A DNA stretch of 55,632 bases from Ramlibacter sp. (lineage in GTDB: Bacteria > Pseudomonadota > Gammaproteobacteria > Burkholderiales > Burkholderiaceae_C). Shown here piece by piece: positions 33,747-46,654 of the stretch. A program made the translations under genes and the position numbers. Every line of letters begins with the position of its first letter. Within the stretch, counting starts at the first letter, position 1. Under the pieces are notes generated by a model. It was given only the letters and a program-made list of their open reading frames with translations, ran no database searches and was not told where the DNA came from. Location of the stretch: assembly GCA_028292245.1 (NCBI GenBank), contig JAQGMS010000086.1:1-55632 (forward strand), in the 5' to 3' direction.

Positions 33747-35966
33747 ATGCAAATTGATCTCTCCCTCAATCCGGGCCTCGCGCGGCGCGACTTGCTCAAG
33801 GCCGGCGCGCTGGTCGTCGGTTTCTCTTTCTCCGGCGTTCCGGCGTGGGGGCAAGCCTCGGCGGGCGCGGGCCGCAGTCTCGCGCTGACCGAGGTCGATT
33901 CCTTTCTCGCGCTGCGCCGGGACGGCTCGGTCGTCATCTACTCGGGAAAGGTGGACCTGGGCACGGGCCACCGCATCGCGATCCGCCAGATGGTCGGCGA
34001 GGAACTCTCGCTGCCGGTCGGCCGCATCGAACTGGTCGAAGGCGACAGTGCGCTCACGCCCAACCAGGGGCCGACGGCGGGCAGCAGCGGCATCATGCGC
34101 GGCGGTGTCGAGCTGCGGCAGGCCGCGGCGACCTTGCGCGAGGCGCTGCTCGCGCGGGCCGCGCAGCGCCTGCAGAAACCGGCGGACAGCCTCACGCTCG
34201 CAGACGGCTGGGTCCTTGCTTCCGATGGCAACAAGGTCGCGGTCGGCGAGCTGGTGGGCGACAAGCCGCTGGCCCTCAAGATGAATCCCAAGGCGCCGCT
34301 GAAGAATCCGGCGCAGTACACGATGGTCGGACAACCGCTGCCGCGCCCCGACATCCCCGGCAAAGTCACGGGCCGCCATGTCTACGTGCACGACTTCACC
34401 CTGCCCGGCATGCTGCACGGCCGCGTGGTGCGGCCGCCGGCCATCGGCGCGAAGGTGCTGGCCGTCGACACCGCTTCGGTTGCCGGTCTGCCGGGCGTGC
34501 GGGTCGTCCACATCAACGATTTCGTGGCGGTCGTCAGCCCCAACGAGTGGGCCGCGATGCGCGCCGCCCGCGAGCTCAAGGTGCAATGGAGCGACAGCGC
34601 GGCGTTGATCGGCCACCAGGGCGTGGTGGACTGGGCCAAGCGCGGCCCCTTCCTGGCAGAGGAGACGCTGGTCAACAAGGGCGACGCTGCGCGCCTGGCC
34701 GGATTGGCGGATGCACCCGGCAAGATCACCGCCACCTACGCATGGCCATTGCAATCGCACGCATCAATGGGACCTTCGTGCGGCGTGGCGGATGTGAAAG
34801 CCGAGAGCGCGACGGTGTGGACCGCGTCGCAGGCCAGCCATCGCCTGGTCAATTCCTGCGCGGCCCTGCTCGACATGCCGCGCGACAAGGTGCGCGTGAT
34901 CTACCTGGACGGCGCCGGCTGCTACGGCATGAACGGCCATGACGACGCCTCCGCCGAAGCAGCGATGTTGTCCAAGGCCGTCGGTGCGCCGGTGCGCGTG
35001 CAATGGAGCCGCGAGGAAGAATTGGGCTGGGACCCGAAAGGCCCGCCGCAATTGCTGGAACTACGCGCGACGCTCACACCCGAAGGGCGGATCGATGCCT
35101 GGGAAACCGAGATGTGGCTGCCGCGCGCGACGGCCAACCTCGAATGGATTCCGCTGCTGTCGCCGCAAGCGGCCGGCCTCAAGCAGCCGGTGGGCCAGGC
35201 GGTAGGGCTGGTGACGCAGAACGGCGACCCGTCCTATCCGGCCAACGCGGTAAAGGTGTCCGTGCATTGGCTGGGCGCCGCGCCGCTGCGGCCTTCCAAC
35301 ATCCGCGCGCCCGGCAAGGTCGCCAACTGCTTTGCGGTGGAAAGCTTTGTCGACGAACTGGCAGCCAAGGCCGGCATCGACCCGATCGCGTTCCGCCTGC
35401 GCGACTTGGCCAATCCGCGCGGCCGCGAAGTCATCGAAAGGGTGGCGAAGATGATGCAGTGGTCGCCACGCGCGTCGTCGGTCCGGCGTTCGCAGCAGCG
35501 GCTGGCCACCGGGCGCGGCATGGCTTTCATCCACTACAAGCACAACGAAACGTTTGTCGCGATGGGAATGGATGTGGAGGTCGACCGCGACAGCGGCGCG
35601 ATCCGCGTCAAGCGCATCGCCTGCGCCCACGATTGCGGCCTGATGATCAACCCGGACGCGGTGCGCGCCCAAGTCGAAGGCAGCATCCTGCAGACGCTCT
35701 CGCGCACCTTGCACGAGGAGACGACGTTCGACAAGTCGCGCGTCACCAGCGTCAACTGGGCCAGCTATCCGCTGCTGCGCTTCCCGGAAGTGCCGCGGCT
35801 GGACATCGAACTGGTGCAGCGGATCGACCAGCCACCGCTGGGCGCGGGCGAAGCGGCCTCCAGCCCGGTGCCGGCCGCGCTGGCCAACGCTGTGTTCGAC
35901 GCGACGGGCGTGCGCCTGCGGACGGTGCCGTTCACGCGAGAGCGAGTCAAGGCGTTATTCGCCTGA
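33747..35966 (+). CDS. Molybdopterin-binding hydroxylase large subunit (IorB-like)
   Basis: 739 aa. The N-terminus has a twin-arginine-like signal (LARRDLLKAGALVVGFSFSG; R13-R14), so the enzyme is probably exported folded to the periplasm. The body contains the xanthine-dehydrogenase family segments for molybdenum-cofactor binding (LGTGHRIAIRQMVGEELS, GQPLPRPDIPGKVTGRHVYV, GAGCYGMNGHDDA) and the catalytic Glu702 in GAGEAASSPVP near the end. Substrate unknown: N-heterocycles or aldehydes. No cytochrome or FAD subunit gene follows, so the electron acceptor is not visible. ATG at 33747, one base after the small-subunit gene. Confidence 0.9.
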   Translation: MQIDLSLNPGLARRDLLKAGALVVGFSFSGVPAWGQASAGAGRSLALTEVDSFLALRRDGSVVIYSGKVDLGTGHRIAIRQMVGEELSLPVGRIELVEGDSALTPNQGPTAGSSGIMRGGVELRQAAATLREALLARAAQRLQKPADSLTLADGWVLASDGNKVAVGELVGDKPLALKMNPKAPLKNPAQYTMVGQPLPRPDIPGKVTGRHVYVHDFTLPGMLHGRVVRPPAIGAKVLAVDTASVAGLPGVRVVHINDFVAVVSPNEWAAMRAARELKVQWSDSAALIGHQGVVDWAKRGPFLAEETLVNKGDAARLAGLADAPGKITATYAWPLQSHASMGPSCGVADVKAESATVWTASQASHRLVNSCAALLDMPRDKVRVIYLDGAGCYGMNGHDDASAEAAMLSKAVGAPVRVQWSREEELGWDPKGPPQLLELRATLTPEGRIDAWETEMWLPRATANLEWIPLLSPQAAGLKQPVGQAVGLVTQNGDPSYPANAVKVSVHWLGAAPLRPSNIRAPGKVANCFAVESFVDELAAKAGIDPIAFRLRDLANPRGREVIERVAKMMQWSPRASSVRRSQQRLATGRGMAFIHYKHNETFVAMGMDVEVDRDSGAIRVKRIACAHDCGLMINPDAVRAQVEGSILQTLSRTLHEETTFDKSRVTSVNWASYPLLRFPEVPRLDIELVQRIDQPPLGAGEAASSPVPAALANAVFDATGVRLRTVPFTRERVKALFA

Positions 35967-35973
35967 CAAGGCT

Positions 35974-36485
35974 GTCATGCCGGACTTGATCCGGCATCCG
36001 GTGGATAGGACAAGACGCTCGATCATCTCGCGGCAAAGCCGCGTGCGGGCGGGCTGCGCCGCGCGGCAAGGCGGTCGGCGCTTTGCGCCGACTGAACCTG
36101 CGGGGACCGGTTATACGGCCGCGTCGTAGAACTCGCTGCGCGCCTAAGGCCGCTCCGCTCAGACAGCTACGACGAGTCAGTGCACGAAGCGCGCTAAAGC
36201 GCGCCGGCCGTATAACCGGATCCCCTCCGGCGCCTTGCCTGATTGCGCGTCGCAGCCCGCCCGCACGCGACTTTGCAGGGTCGTGTTGGCGCGACACGGC
36301 TGAACACCAACCGCGCTCGTTGAGCGGTAGGTGGTGCCCGGTGGGTGACCGCAATCAGGGGTGGCGCTTGGCGCTTAGCGGAGCGCGCGCCGAGCGCCGC
36401 ACCGCGGGCACCCACCGGGCGTCGCCTGCCGCGCCGCGAGATCGCTGAGCGCGAAAAGCGGATGCGGGATCAAGCCCGGCATGAC
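35974..36485. repeat. 512-bp composite palindromic repeat element
   Basis: Outer inverted repeats 35974-36000 and 36459-36485 match at 25 of 27 bases (GTCATGCCGGACTTGATCCG against its complement). Inside are a long hairpin with arms 36033-36058 and 36251-36276 (25 of 26 bases), extended by 36065-36073/36231-36239 and by 36102-36121/36205-36225, and a second hairpin GCCCGGTGGGTG (36336) with CACCCACCGGGC (36409). It fills the gap between two convergent genes and has no reading frame worth naming. It looks like a non-autonomous repeat or a cluster of REP-like units. Confidence 0.8.
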
Positions 36486-36489
36486 AGGC

Positions 36490-37887
36490 TCAGATGTGCA
36501 GCGCGTGACCGAGAGCGCGCAGCGCGGCTTCCTGCACCGCTTCGCCCAGCGTCGGATGAGCGTGAATCGTGCCGGCGACATCCTCCAGCCGCGCGCCCAT
36601 CCCGATCGACAGCGAGAACGCGGCGCTGAGTTCGGACACCGCGCGGCCCACGGCTTGCCAGCCGACGATCAGGTGGTTGTCGCGACGGGCTACCACGCGC
36701 ACGAAGCCATCCGTCGATTCGATGCTCATGGCCCGGCCGTTGGCCGAAAACGGAAACGCCGCGCTCATGCAGTCCATTCCCGCCGCCTCGGCTTGCGCCG
36801 GTGAAAGGCCCACGACCACCACTTCGGGGTCGGTGAAGCACACCGCCGGAATCGCGGCCGGCGCGAACACCCGCCGCTTGCCGCCGATGATGTCCGCCAC
36901 CATTTCACCTTGCGCCATGCCGCGGTGCGCCAGCATCGGCTCGCCGGTCACATCGCCGACCGCCCAGACATTGCGCATCGAGGTGCGGCATTGCTCGTCC
37001 ACCTTGACCGCGCGGCCGGCCATGTCCAGCCCCAGCGATTCCAGGCCGAAACCCTCGGTGCGCGGACGACGCCCCACGGCCACCAGCACCTGGTCGGCCG
37101 GCAACGCGAATTCGTCGGCGGTCGCGCTGCGCACGCGCACGGCACCGCCGCCCTCGGCGAGCCCCTGCACGCTGCAGCCCAGGTGCAGCACCACGCCCAG
37201 GCGCTTGAGCGCCGACAGCACCGGCTTGGCCAGCTCTTCGTCATAGGCCGGCAGCACGCGCTGGGTGGCTTCGACCACCGTGACTTCCGAGCCGAGCTTG
37301 CGGTACGCCGTGCCCAGCTCCAGGCCGATGTAGCCCGCGCCCACCACGACCAGCCGCTTGGGCAGCACCGTAGGCGCCAACGCCTCGGTTGAGGAGATGA
37401 CCGCGCCACCGAAAGGAAGCATCGGCAATTCCACGGCGTTCGAGCCGGTGGCCAGCAACAGGTGTTCGCACTGGACGCGCACGGCTTCCCCGCCCGCCAT
37501 TTGCACATCGACGGTCTTGCCGTCGACGATATTCGCCCAGCCCGCGATCACCTGCACGCCGTTTTTCTTCAGCAGCGCACCGACGCCGCCGGTCAGCCGG
37601 GCCACGATGCCGTCTTTCCACTTGATGGTCTGCGGCAACTCGATCCGCGGCGCCTGCACGTGGATGCCCAGCTGCGAACTGTTGGCCCAGTGGCGCGCCT
37701 TGTCGAACTCCTCGGCGGCGTGGATCAGCGCCTTGGACGGAATGCAGCCGATGTTCAGGCAGGTGCCGCCCAGGGCCGCGCCTTCGACCAGGATGGTGGG
37801 GATGCCCAATTGCCCGGCTCGGATCGCGGCCACATAGCCGGCCGGCCCGCCGCCGATGACCAGCAAGGTCGTTGTCTGTGTCTTCAT
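36490..37887 (-). CDS. lpdA: Dihydrolipoyl dehydrogenase (E3)
   Basis: 465 aa flavoprotein. FAD-binding [14 protein letters not shown] (12-25), redox disulfide C43-C48 in [16 protein letters not shown] site [12 protein letters not shown] and the C-terminal H444-P445-T446...E449 acid-base pair. It reoxidises the lipoyl arm of the E2 coded just upstream (3-base gap). By operon position it belongs to the branched-chain 2-oxoacid dehydrogenase complex and not to pyruvate dehydrogenase. Confidence 0.95.
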   Translation of the reverse strand: MKTQTTTLLVIGGGPAGYVAAIRAGQLGIPTILVEGAALGGTCLNIGCIPSKALIHAAEEFDKARHWANSSQLGIHVQAPRIELPQTIKWKDGIVARLTGGVGALLKKNGVQVIAGWANIVDGKTVDVQMAGGEAVRVQCEHLLLATGSNAVELPMLPFGGAVISSTEALAPTVLPKRLVVVGAGYIGLELGTAYRKLGSEVTVVEATQRVLPAYDEELAKPVLSALKRLGVVLHLGCSVQGLAEGGGAVRVRSATADEFALPADQVLVAVGRRPRTEGFGLESLGLDMAGRAVKVDEQCRTSMRNVWAVGDVTGEPMLAHRGMAQGEMVADIIGGKRRVFAPAAIPAVCFTDPEVVVVGLSPAQAEAAGMDCMSAAFPFSANGRAMSIESTDGFVRVVARRDNHLIVGWQAVGRAVSELSAAFSLSIGMGARLEDVAGTIHAHPTLGEAVQEAALRALGHALHI

Positions 37888-37890
37888 TGG

Positions 37891-39198
37891 CTACTCGACG
37901 AAAAGCATGGCGGGAGACTCCAGCAAGGCGCGGATCGCCTGCACGAATTCAGCCGCGTTCAGGCCGTCCACCACGCGGTGGTCGAACGACGATGACAGGT
38001 TCATCATCTTGCGCGCCACGACGTTGCCGCCCAGGATCACCGGCCGTTCGACGATGCGGTTGACGCCGATGATCGCCACTTCCGGATGATTGATGACCGG
38101 CGTGGTGACGATGCCGCCCAGCGGGCCCAGGCTGGAAATCGTGATAGTCGAACCCGACAGCTCGTCGCGCGCCGCCTTGCCGCTGCGCGCGGCCTCGGCC
38201 AGCCGCGCGATCTCGCCGGCGAACGCCCACAGGTCATGCGTCTCGGCGTGCCGCAGCACCGGCACCATCAAGCCCCCTTCGGTCTGCGTCGCCATGCCCA
38301 GGTGCACCGCGCTGTAGCGCGTCACTACGCCGGCATCGTCGTCGTAACGCGCATTCATCTGCGGGAAATCGCGCACGGCCAGCACCACGGCGCGCGCCAG
38401 CAGCGGCAGCAGCGTCAGCTTGCCGCGCTCGGCGCCGTACTTGGCGTTGAGCTTGGCGCGCAGGGCTTCCAGCTCGGTGACGTCGATTTCCTCGACATAG
38501 CTGAAATGCGGGATCCGGCGCTTGGACTCCTGCATCTTCTGCGCGATCTTGCGGCGCAGGCCGATGACGGGGATCGCCTCCTCTTCATGGCGCTCGGTGT
38601 ATTCGCTGGAGCGGCCGCGCAGCGGCTGGCCGCGCGAGGCGAGGTAGACATCGAGGTCTTCATGCACGATGCGGCCGGCCGGCCCGCTGCCGTGCACGAA
38701 TTGGAGTTCGATGCCCAGTTCCCAGGCGCGTTGACGCACCGCCGGTGAAGCGATCGGCTTGTCGCCGGCCGCGCGCATGGCCGGCGGAGCAACGCGGGGT
38801 TGCGCAGCACGCTGGACGACGGCCGGTGCGGCGGTCTTGGTCCCCTCCCCCTCCGGGGGAGGGTTAGGGTGGGGGCTGGTTGGCGTTGCAGGTCGCGGTG
38901 AGGCGGGTTCGGCGGTGTGAGGTTTCGCCGGTGGTGCGCCCTTCGCATTGCCCGCGCCTTCGACCTCCAACCGGATCAACTCGGCGCCGACGGCCATCTG
39001 CTCGCCTACCTTGCCGCCCAGCGCGAGCACCTTGCCGACCACCGGCGACGGGATCTCGACGGTCGCCTTGTCGGTCATCACGTCGGCCAGCAATTGGTCT
39101 TCCGCCACGGTGTCGCCAAGCTGCACATGCCAGGCCACCAGCTCCACTTCGGCGATGCCTTCGCCGATGTCGGGCATCTTGATGATGTGGATTCCCAT
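37891..39198 (-). CDS. bkdB: Branched-chain 2-oxoacid dehydrogenase E2 (dihydrolipoyl transacylase)
   Basis: 435 aa. Lipoyl domain (1-80) with K44 in MTDKATVEIPSP; Ala/Pro-rich linker about 88-140; peripheral E1/E3-binding domain (about 146-183, ASPAVRQRAWELGIELQFV); catalytic core with H407 and D411 in SFDHRVVDGLNAAEF at the C-terminus. One short G+C-rich palindrome at 38841-38877 is placed inside the linker, in frame. The ATG at 39198 (MGIHIIKMPDIGEG) has the family N-terminus. Two bases separate its start from the E1-beta stop. Confidence 0.93.
   Translation of the reverse strand: MGIHIIKMPDIGEGIAEVELVAWHVQLGDTVAEDQLLADVMTDKATVEIPSPVVGKVLALGGKVGEQMAVGAELIRLEVEGAGNAKGAPPAKPHTAEPASPRPATPTSPHPNPPPEGEGTKTAAPAVVQRAAQPRVAPPAMRAAGDKPIASPAVRQRAWELGIELQFVHGSGPAGRIVHEDLDVYLASRGQPLRGRSSEYTERHEEEAIPVIGLRRKIAQKMQESKRRIPHFSYVEEIDVTELEALRAKLNAKYGAERGKLTLLPLLARAVVLAVRDFPQMNARYDDDAGVVTRYSAVHLGMATQTEGGLMVPVLRHAETHDLWAFAGEIARLAEAARSGKAARDELSGSTITISSLGPLGGIVTTPVINHPEVAIIGVNRIVERPVILGGNVVARKMMNLSSSFDHRVVDGLNAAEFVQAIRALLESPAMLFVE
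38841..38877. repeat. Palindromic repeat inside the E2 linker coding region
   Basis: CCCTCCCCCTCCGGGGGAGG followed by GTTAGGGTGGGGG. I recall this as a common intergenic repeat of betaproteobacteria. Here it is in frame and is read as the linker piece around SPHPNPPPEGEG. Only one copy was noticed in the window. Confidence 0.5.
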
Positions 39199-39200
39199 GA

Positions 39201-42687
<3,487 letters not shown>

Positions 42688-42731
42688 GGGAGAATTGTCG
42701 CATCAGCGCCAAGCGTGAAGGGGGAGTCAAC

Positions 42732-43217
42732 ATGCCGTCATTCGACACAGTCTGCGAGCCGAACATGGTGGAGGTGAAGAACGCCGTCGAAAACGCCGCC
42801 AAGGAGATCGGCACGCGCTTCGACTTCAAGGGCACTTCGGCCGGGATCGAGCTGAAGGACAAGGAGATCACTCTGTTCGGCGACGCGCAGTTCCAGCTGA
42901 CCCAGGTCGAGGACATCCTGACCGGCAAGCTCACCAAGCGCAACGTCGATGTGCGCTACCTGGACAAGGGCGACGTGCAGAAGATCGGCGGCGACAAGGT
43001 CAAGCAGGTGCTCAAGGTGCGCAACGGGATCGAATCCGAACAGGCCAAGAAGATCACGCGCCTCGTCAAGGACAGCAAGCTCAAGGTGCAAGCCGCGATC
43101 CAGGGCGACGCGGTGCGGATCACCGGCGGCAAGCGCGACGACCTGCAGTCCGCCATGGCGCTGATCCGCAAGGAGATCGACGACGTGCCGATCTCGTTCA
43201 ACAATTTTCGCGATTGA
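42732..43217 (+). CDS. yajQ: YajQ family nucleotide-binding protein
   Basis: 161 aa. The family start [22 protein letters not shown] and [20 protein letters not shown] are clear. YajQ proteins bind cyclic di-GMP in Xanthomonas and RNA/tRNA in others; the present role is unknown. Its stop overlaps the next start by one base (TGATG). Confidence 0.94.
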   Translation: MPSFDTVCEPNMVEVKNAVENAAKEIGTRFDFKGTSAGIELKDKEITLFGDAQFQLTQVEDILTGKLTKRNVDVRYLDKGDVQKIGGDKVKQVLKVRNGIESEQAKKITRLVKDSKLKVQAAIQGDAVRITGGKRDDLQSAMALIRKEIDDVPISFNNFRD

Positions 43218-43870
43218 TGGAACACTCCCGTGTGTTCGTCGCGTGCGTGGCGCTGCTCACCTGCGCAGCCGCATTCGCCGTCCAGTCGGTCACGCTGCAG
43301 GGCATGCTCGGCGCCAAGGCGCTGTTGATCGTGGACGGTTCCGCGCCCAAGACGGTCGGCGCCGGTGAAACGCACCTGGGCGTCAAGGTGATTTCCACTT
43401 CCGGCGACCAGGCCCTGGTGGAGATCGACGGCAAGCGGCACACGCTGCGCGTGGGCGAGGCCCCGGCCAGCGTCGGCGGCAACGGCGGCGCGGCCTCGCG
43501 CGGCAGCCGCATCGTGCTCACGGCGGGATCGGGTGGCCACTTCTTCACGCAAGGCGCGGTCAACGGCCAGGCGGTGCAATTCCTGGTGGACACCGGCGCC
43601 ACTTCCGTCGCCATGAGCGTGCGCGATGCCCAGCGGCTCGGCCTGAACTACAAGGCCGGCCAGCAGGGCTACAGCAGCACCGCCAACGGCACCGTGGCCG
43701 TGTGGCGGGTGAAGCTCTCATCGGTGCGCGTCGGCGACGTGGAGGTATTCGACGTCGATGCCTCGGTGCTGCCGGTGGACATGCCCTACCTCCTGCTGGG
43801 CAACAGCTTCCTCACTCGCTTCCAGATGAAGCGCGAGAACGACCAGATGGTGCTGGAGCGCCGGTACTAG
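43217..43870 (+). CDS. Retropepsin-like aspartic protease (TIGR02281 type)
   Basis: 217 aa. A signal sequence or N-terminal membrane helix (VFVACVALLTCAAAFAV, 6-22) is followed by an SH3-like part and a retropepsin domain with D125-T-G-A128 (FLVDTGATSVAM) and LLLGNSFLTRF near the end. One Asp per chain implies a dimer. The function in bacteria is unclear. Start ATG at 43217 overlaps the yajQ stop by one base. Confidence 0.88.
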   Translation: MEHSRVFVACVALLTCAAAFAVQSVTLQGMLGAKALLIVDGSAPKTVGAGETHLGVKVISTSGDQALVEIDGKRHTLRVGEAPASVGGNGGAASRGSRIVLTAGSGGHFFTQGAVNGQAVQFLVDTGATSVAMSVRDAQRLGLNYKAGQQGYSSTANGTVAVWRVKLSSVRVGDVEVFDVDASVLPVDMPYLLLGNSFLTRFQMKRENDQMVLERRY

Positions 43871-43873
43871 GGC

Positions 43874-45481
43874 ATGCCCGAGCAACCTACCGATACGGTC
43901 GTCGCGCGCCCCGACGATTCCCTCTCCGCTTTCGCGCCGCTGCGGCAGCCGGTGTTCCGCATGCTGTGGATCACCTGGATGGCCGCGAACACCACCATGT
44001 GGATGAACGACGTGGCGGCGGCCTGGCTGATGACTTCATTGGCTCCCTCGCCGCTGTGGGTGGCGCTGGTGCAGTCGGCCGGTACGCTGCCGGTGTTCCT
44101 GCTGGGCCTGCCCAGCGGCGCGCTGGCCGACATCATGGACCGGCGCCGCTATTTCATGGTGACGCAGTTCTGGGTGGCCGCCATCGCTTTGCTGCTGTGC
44201 GCCATCGTCATGCTGGACTGGATGACCGCCCCGCTGCTGCTGACGCTGACATTCGCCAATGGCGTGGGGCTGGCGATGCGCTGGCCGGTGTTCGCGGCCA
44301 TCGTGCCGGAACTGGTGCCGCGCCCCCAACTGCCGGCCGCGCTGGCGCTCAACGGCGTGGCGATGAACGCCTCGCGCATCATCGGCCCGCTGATCGCCGG
44401 CGCGATCATCGCCAGCGCGGGAAGCGCGTGGGTATTCGTGCTCAATGCGGTGCTGTCACTCGCAGCGGGCTTCACGATCATGCGCTGGCGCCGCGAGCAC
44501 AAGGAAAGCCCGCTGGGCCGCGAGCGGCTGGCCAGCGCAATGCGCGTGGGTGTCCAGTTCGTCTGGCAGTCCAGCCGGATGCGCGGCGTGATGCTGCGCA
44601 TCTCGATATTCTTCCTGCATTCCACCGCCTTGCTGGCGCTGCTGCCGCTGCTGGCGCGCAGCCTGCCGGGCGGCGCGGCCGGCACCTTCACCGCGCTGCT
44701 GGCGGCCATGGGCTCGGGCGCCATCGTCGCGGCGCTGACGATGCCGCGCATCCGCATGCTGCTGCCGCTTCAGACGCTGCTGTTCACCGGCACCGCGCTT
44801 CAATCCGCCGCCGCGCTGGTCGTGGCCTTTGCGCCCAACATGCTGGTGGCGGCGCCCGCGATGTTCGTGGCCGGGATGGCATGGATCAGCGTGGCCAATT
44901 CGCTCACCGTGTCGGCGCAGATGGCGCTGCCCGACTGGGTGCGCGCCCGCGGCATGTCGATCTACCAGATGGCGTTGATGGGCTCGACAGCGGCCGGCGC
45001 CGCGTTGTGGGGGCAGGTGGCCACGTGGACCAACATTCACGACAGCCTGGCCATCGCCGCGGTTTCCGGGGTGGTGCTGATGGCGCTGGCCCAGCGCCTG
45101 GTCGCCGATCGGGGCATCGAGGAAGACCTGACGCCCTCACGGGTGTTCAAGGTTCCACAAACCGAAGCACCGCCGCAATCGGGCCGGATCCAGGTGAACA
45201 TCGAATACCGGATCGACCCGGCCCGCGCGGCCGAGTTCATGGAGCTCATGCATGAAAGCCGCCGCAGCCGGATGCGGCAAGGCGCGCTCGATTGGGACGT
45301 GCTGCGCGACCTGTACGACCCCAGCCGTTATGTCGAGCAGATCACTGACGAGTCATGGACCGAGCACCTGCGCCGATTCGACCGCGTCACCGCGGCCGAC
45401 GTGCAATTGCGCGACCGCAAACTGGCGTTCCACATCGGCGAGGAACCGCCGCGCGTGACGCGGCTGCTGATCGAACGGTAG
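43874..45481 (+). CDS. MFS transporter (MFS_3/EntS type) with C-terminal cytosolic domain
   Basis: 535 aa. About 11-12 membrane helices in the first 420 residues, with the loop motif ALADIMDRRRYFM after helix 2, as in the enterobactin-exporter group of the major facilitator superfamily. Residues about 440-535 (QVNIEYRIDPARAAEFMELM ... LAFHIGEEPPRVTRLLIE) form a soluble ferredoxin-like domain like antibiotic-biosynthesis monooxygenases; this fusion occurs in other MFS_3 members. Substrate unknown. Starts 3 bases after the protease stop. Confidence 0.87.
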   Translation: MPEQPTDTVVARPDDSLSAFAPLRQPVFRMLWITWMAANTTMWMNDVAAAWLMTSLAPSPLWVALVQSAGTLPVFLLGLPSGALADIMDRRRYFMVTQFWVAAIALLLCAIVMLDWMTAPLLLTLTFANGVGLAMRWPVFAAIVPELVPRPQLPAALALNGVAMNASRIIGPLIAGAIIASAGSAWVFVLNAVLSLAAGFTIMRWRREHKESPLGRERLASAMRVGVQFVWQSSRMRGVMLRISIFFLHSTALLALLPLLARSLPGGAAGTFTALLAAMGSGAIVAALTMPRIRMLLPLQTLLFTGTALQSAAALVVAFAPNMLVAAPAMFVAGMAWISVANSLTVSAQMALPDWVRARGMSIYQMALMGSTAAGAALWGQVATWTNIHDSLAIAAVSGVVLMALAQRLVADRGIEEDLTPSRVFKVPQTEAPPQSGRIQVNIEYRIDPARAAEFMELMHESRRSRMRQGALDWDVLRDLYDPSRYVEQITDESWTEHLRRFDRVTAADVQLRDRKLAFHIGEEPPRVTRLLIER

Positions 45482-45509
45482 AGCCGGTTTCCGTAGCTCT
45501 GCGCCACGG

Positions 45510-45533
45510 CGGTCCTGCCCGGACGCAGGACCG
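45510..45533 (+). terminator. Possible hairpin terminator after the MFS gene
   Basis: CGGTCCTG (45510-45517) and CAGGACCG (45526-45533), perfect 8-bp stem. No T-run follows, so it is a weak candidate; the 182-base gap to the lipoprotein gene shows nothing else clear. Confidence 0.3.
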
Positions 45534-45663
45534 GTGCGGACAGCCGATGGGGAGCCCTTCCTACAGCCGCGTTGAACTCCCTTTTGCAGAATTCATCCAG
45601 CGCAACCCCGAGGGTCGAAGCGACGAAGGGGCCGCGCATATCGTCATCAACAGGGAGCACCTC

Positions 45664-45960
45664 ATGCACAAGACCATTCTGGCTGCGGCCATCGTTTCCA
45701 TCGGCGCTTTGGGCCTGGCCGGCTGCGACGTCAAGAAAACTCAATCGGGCAGCGTCACCGTGCCCAAGTACGAAGTGAACAAGACGCAGGAAGGCAACGT
45801 GACCTTGCCCAAGTACGACGTCACCACGCCCGACGTGAAGGTCGGCTCGGCCGAGAAAACCATCACCGTCCCGACGGTGAAGACCGAGAAGAAGGAAATC
45901 ACCGTTCCGACGGTGGACGTGACGACGGCCAAGGAAAAGGAAGCGGCCGGCAAGAAGTAA
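45664..45960 (+). CDS. Small lipoprotein with repeated beta segments (98 aa)
   Basis: Signal peptide with lipobox LGLAGC (Cys21 to be lipidated), so it is probably an outer-membrane lipoprotein. The mature part has near-repeats: SVTVPKYEVNK, NVTLPKYDVTT, TITVPTVKTEK, EITVPTVDVTT, four T-[VL]-P-[KT]-[YV] units over about 65 residues. No family recognised. CAGGGAG precedes the ATG. Confidence 0.75.
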   Translation: MHKTILAAAIVSIGALGLAGCDVKKTQSGSVTVPKYEVNKTQEGNVTLPKYDVTTPDVKVGSAEKTITVPTVKTEKKEITVPTVDVTTAKEKEAAGKK

Positions 45961-45987
45961 GCCGGATTGCGGGCGCGGTGCCTGGCT

Positions 45988-46617
45988 TCAGGCTTTCTTC
46001 GCGCCCAGCCTCGACTCGGTACCTTTGAGCAGCCGCGAGATGTTCTCGCGGTGCCGATAGCCAAGCAACATCGCCATCGCGCACAGTGCGATGGCGATTC
46101 TCGTGTCGGCGTACCACTGGATGCGGTCGCCGAGCAGGTAATAAGCCGGCGCGAAGGCCGCTGAGATCAGCGAGGCCAGCGACGAGTAGCGAAAAAAGAA
46201 CGCGATGATCAGCCACGTCGCGCCCGTGGCGATGCCCAGCACCGGATGGATGCCGAACACCACGCCGATGAAGGTCGCCACGCCCTTGCCGCCCTTGAAT
46301 CTGAAAAATACCGGCCACAGGTGGCCGAGGAACGCCGCCAGGCCCACCAGCGCGATCGTTCCGTCCTCCAGTCCCCAGTCGCGGCCGAACCACTTCACGG
46401 CCAGCACCGGCAAAAAGCCCTTCAAGCCATCCAGCAGCAGCGTCACGATGGCCGCCGACCTGTTGCCGGACCGCAGCACGTTGGTGGCGCCCGGGTTCTT
46501 GCTGCCGAAGGTGCGTGGATCCTTCAGGCCCATGGCGCGGCTGACGATCACGGCGAACGAAAGCGACCCGACAAGGTAGGCGGCCAAGACGGCGAGCGCG
46601 GAATAGAGCAGTTGCAA
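45988..46617 (-). CDS. plsY: Glycerol-3-phosphate acyltransferase PlsY
   Basis: 209 aa inner-membrane enzyme that acylates glycerol 3-phosphate with acyl phosphate, first step of phospholipid synthesis. Conserved loops: SLSFAVIVSRAMGLKDPR, GSKNPGATNVLR, and FRFKGGKGVAT. The TTG start at 46617 is supported by GGAGG 7 bases upstream; no ATG fits the family N-terminus. Confidence 0.93.
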   Translation of the reverse strand: MQLLYSALAVLAAYLVGSLSFAVIVSRAMGLKDPRTFGSKNPGATNVLRSGNRSAAIVTLLLDGLKGFLPVLAVKWFGRDWGLEDGTIALVGLAAFLGHLWPVFFRFKGGKGVATFIGVVFGIHPVLGIATGATWLIIAFFFRYSSLASLISAAFAPAYYLLGDRIQWYADTRIAIALCAMAMLLGYRHRENISRLLKGTESRLGAKKA

Positions 46618-46654
46618 GGCGATGCCTCCCGCGCGGGATAGCGCTGGTAGAGAG

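Noticed and set aside
36000-36480. Short open frames inside the 512-bp palindromic element
   Set aside because: They read through hairpin arms, are rich in Arg/Ala/Pro and have no ribosome site.
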